From: a virus
Virus record (IMG/VR): IMGVR_UViG_3300044641_003538
Location: 1 to 21,954 of that record
DNA length: 21,954 bases
Reading direction: 5' to 3' (one strand)
In this document: piece by piece, positions 21,901-21,954 of the stretch
How the letters are laid out: each line of letters opens with the position of its first letter
Position numbering within the stretch: the stretch's first letter is position 1
Notes under the pieces: model-generated
What the model saw: the letters and a program-made list of their open reading frames with translations, nothing else
Databases searched by the model: none
What the model was told of the DNA's origin: nothing
Position numbers and translations under genes: made by a program

Positions 21901-21954
21901 CGGTGTTGCGGAGCGCTTCAGGCGCCATTCCGATAGCTTCCGCTGTCATGCGCT
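15992..21954 (-). CDS. Large polyvalent protein (LPP) with zincin protease motif, open at the right edge
   Basis: This is at least 1985 residues; the frame stays open to the window end, so the N-terminus is probably missing. Numbering is from ATG 21949. In order: a Gly/Ala-rich zipper-like region (about 70-145); a zincin with [11 protein letters not shown] (H262, E263, H266); a helical domain (about 530-705); the motif RWMPA (711) and a [14 protein letters not shown] module; RFMPA (819) and a domain with GFGTKTGSF...[11 protein letters not shown] (K1072, D1092); YFMPA (1355) and a domain with [11 protein letters not shown] (H1560, H1565); RYMPA (1661) and a domain with [21 protein letters not shown] (1851), an LPP-type module and a second [12 protein letters not shown] copy. 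LPPs are phage proteins thought to be injected with DNA and to act early in the host. Activities other than the peptidase motif are unproven. Confidence 0.8.
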   Translation of the reverse strand, partial: RMTAEAIGMAPEALRNTAATAGIAGALGVAPEAAAFAAIPAGIRTARELGEALTRAGENLMTQPSRIGPLEAIGAAPGANLRQRMLGVVGQYGGDAALDASLRGLAGGIEGAAIGTGLGYLSGGQEGAAAGFGSGGVQGATGALGGRMYQRLTGKAAKEARAGDLGRFIDAQQDPTTKALFQQLRDRHGVDAASSLMDLQGLVRGKFGDVEVEYLSSEDFAKRYKINARGVQVENKGGRPAVVINADIIGKGTGDGPLYTLGHELFHALEKSTQLEAGATEIKNALVGRWIQEGDTIRKLAEGAFNDAEIEAKFNEYRDKLGAGNASMADELAQYDTVNKKADYVASELAAEHFAGLLAGQKPDALLKGFTGLTRQLLDLALTQNASRALADAAATIERTFGVKPTDSVLFPDLKQASPQVNAMLRDLLRARRKLDEKIKIQGEKTKLILKPEDVSNPLAAKQLVELGLAEQMPDGTIRSMSSEEVVAREDKDRESLRSIIENTPGTARMVDGVAQGRLSPEQLSAIEQSQAVSSRMKDKIRAANAAMDAGNSLNITYSAALKKIINRLTGKKVNRYSSGIRLTDRDVLPYAFYFSKADHPLIKAIDISYVRDAILKDTASNGSVGKGLWDNVDGFMGDLAKYFTNLDQKEGARRSAEIFGLEKAKYLGDFINQSEKFVRDFRLDRIGSIAPSGFRARFSEEAYQLSKQRWMPAEKLGDKSVINSEEGYRIISGAKHRLYGPDGKLIGIYDTQTQAERKADATQARLQPEVRQQQYPARDEVRQTAEAGRGDSAVGRTQGREEGRQELGAVRQAGDVRFMPAEEDAARKQVAESLPRRASFEAQGVTRDEGGNIFFKGKEPKDWTPTEFEEYGKAFGVPNLGPLSEIANIPSDVAGNPARIPGGLEGKFTYYDLLWLKANPVDVANLPETTHAKLTAKLASTMAPTPGEKVSSFNSIVFGMLSPNAPLLPNEMGQSRLRFGSMEDVRKFANLYPENPTKENLKELNQRLKKELGFISAGKGGLGIAITADISNIVNAARLFTKNPDFFVKKANESWADFVDKLTTQVKGFGTKTGSFGSVWQDPLKASISAMDRHMARIFGQELLGNPELRKRFEGIVVDRFNSMLKKSKEATSAFNRRLKNAEEKGKRIVELNKNDEQTLKKLKAKNDKRIKSIKAEMASTLDSLPDPTATRAKTIDDVLGQAQIYGADRVQKFVNEAVFAAMGSRKATLLAKKGGINPNAPEYIKSVDWVETPKDFQVMSDSYRSALEINERRANELGVAVFPAQWTLWDRIRGRVEPHEVMFPGLEKLPALNDRQLGEAQKANKAAGYGTTPEAGEKWKRRQIDSPSRLAYFMPAGGEKLYEQTAEQPGRRGDRGGGRYSSGNLAPLAGAPQVKGASGPDQSLVGVAEQYAKDNGINLRRQSEYVEVDEDRARRIAQAYDEMPHAPQDPAVREAYQDLIRQTTDQYRALDSAGYKFWFIDINSDAGQQYASSPFNAMRDLRANKSMGVFPTDSGFGTKEDFNPDSNPMLAETGLRWPFGGPNGELRTVYANDLFRAVHDAFGHGIEGSGFRAQGEENAWQAHIRLFTGPARGAITTETRGQNSWLNYGPYGERNRTAKTEDTVFADQKTGLMPEWTWTEGRAADEATTPQGEVGAQRYMPATIQREVGSNIDFANPPTEEKAKAALSSSKQPFWREHESLPEGSPVGVRIDIPAFLNRGTYVQTIHEPATPGNVGDRIGYDTNVRLSGPVRFFVKEGSEESKLGAVAIKEGRSAKHPIATVEGRLIKDRSIPSDIETWTPVGMDPKKHSYFYDKRTDQPVTGGSESFSVGNTVFVKNPVYGNPQDFRYMPAGDMASGRSVKDHREAMDLFEKGYRLYGALYDGMEDPVRLKKATEIERFDPENLWAVPPRRVAAAIAIRNMPADMMPSPDSAMPGAYSFQGGFRAIPGKTKGSFRLYGPAGSLIGIASSLDEAQRILRRKAKQ
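19501..19671 (-). CDS. Small conserved phage protein overprinted in another frame of the LPP gene
   Basis: ATG 19671 has AGGA six bases upstream and opens a 56-residue frame: [20 protein letters not shown], then [20 protein letters not shown] and a Lys/Gly/Arg-rich tail. I recognise [21 protein letters not shown] as a very common small phage protein (close to DUF6496-type sequences). It lies wholly inside the LPP gene in a different frame. There the LPP translation (about 760-816) is a featureless Arg/Gln/Ala/Glu-rich linker between the RLYGPDG module and RFMPA. The conserved frame is therefore the older one. The stop falls just before the RFMPA codons. Function of the family is unknown; the basic tail suggests nucleic-acid binding. 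Confidence 0.75.
   Translation of the reverse strand: MPLKQGYSQKSVSSNIRREMKSGKPQKQAVAIALSVARKAEKKAGKNSGRFDKRGM

Noticed and set aside
1-21954. CRISPR arrays, tRNA genes and insertion sequences
   Set aside because: No regularly spaced repeats of the right size, no cloverleaf-like stretch and no transposase motif were seen on reading either strand.

Overview
The window is part of a tailed-phage genome (Caudoviricetes phage or prophage). All supported genes lie on the minus strand, so transcription runs from high to low coordinates. The hallmarks are a large terminase, a probable portal start, a collagen-containing tail fibre, a DnaB-type helicase with a replisome organiser, a RuvC-like resolvase, a lysozyme-like enzyme and a giant multidomain 'large polyvalent protein' (LPP). 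I see no major capsid, DNA polymerase or integrase here. The host cannot be named. Good GGAGG-type ribosome-binding sites and moderately high GC argue for an ordinary Shine-Dalgarno-using, GC-rich bacterium. A short tail is plausible but unproven.

Layout in the direction of transcription. (1) 21954-15992: an LPP of at least 1985 residues, open at the right edge. It has a zincin protease motif and several domains separated by a recurring aromatic-Met-Pro-Ala motif. (2) 15995-13084: an 822-residue fibre and two small coupled genes. (3) 13083-12952: a non-coding control region with a hairpin and a palindrome. (4) 12951-8625: a dense run of very small genes (lysozyme, two related ribbon-helix-helix proteins, RuvC, zinc-binding and unknown proteins). 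Almost every junction is a 4-base ATGA or GTGA overlap. One small gene in this run appears split by an inserted HNH/zinc-ribbon gene. (5) 8596-2852: replication and regulation, with an ssDNA-binding-like protein, an HTH/alpha-CTD/zinc fusion, a DEDDy exonuclease, an HNH protein, a replisome organiser with internal iteron-like repeats, DnaB helicase, an HTH protein and a glycosyltransferase-like protein. (6) 2862-1: packaging, with a LacI-HTH small-terminase-like protein, a repeat-bearing 353-base gap, the large terminase and a probable portal start.

How they may work together (inference). The organiser would bind repeats in its own gene and load DnaB. The SSB-like protein, exonuclease and RuvC would process the replicating DNA. 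The terminase pair would package it, perhaps starting at the repeat-rich gap. The fibre would bind the host, and the LPP is probably packaged and injected with the DNA, as proposed for other LPPs.

Most interesting observations: the regularly placed MPA motif in the LPP, a conserved 56-residue phage gene hidden in another frame of the LPP, the split NDGGPAF/LRDYFAAKA gene, iterons inside the initiator gene, and the sigma4-HTH plus alpha-CTD fusion.
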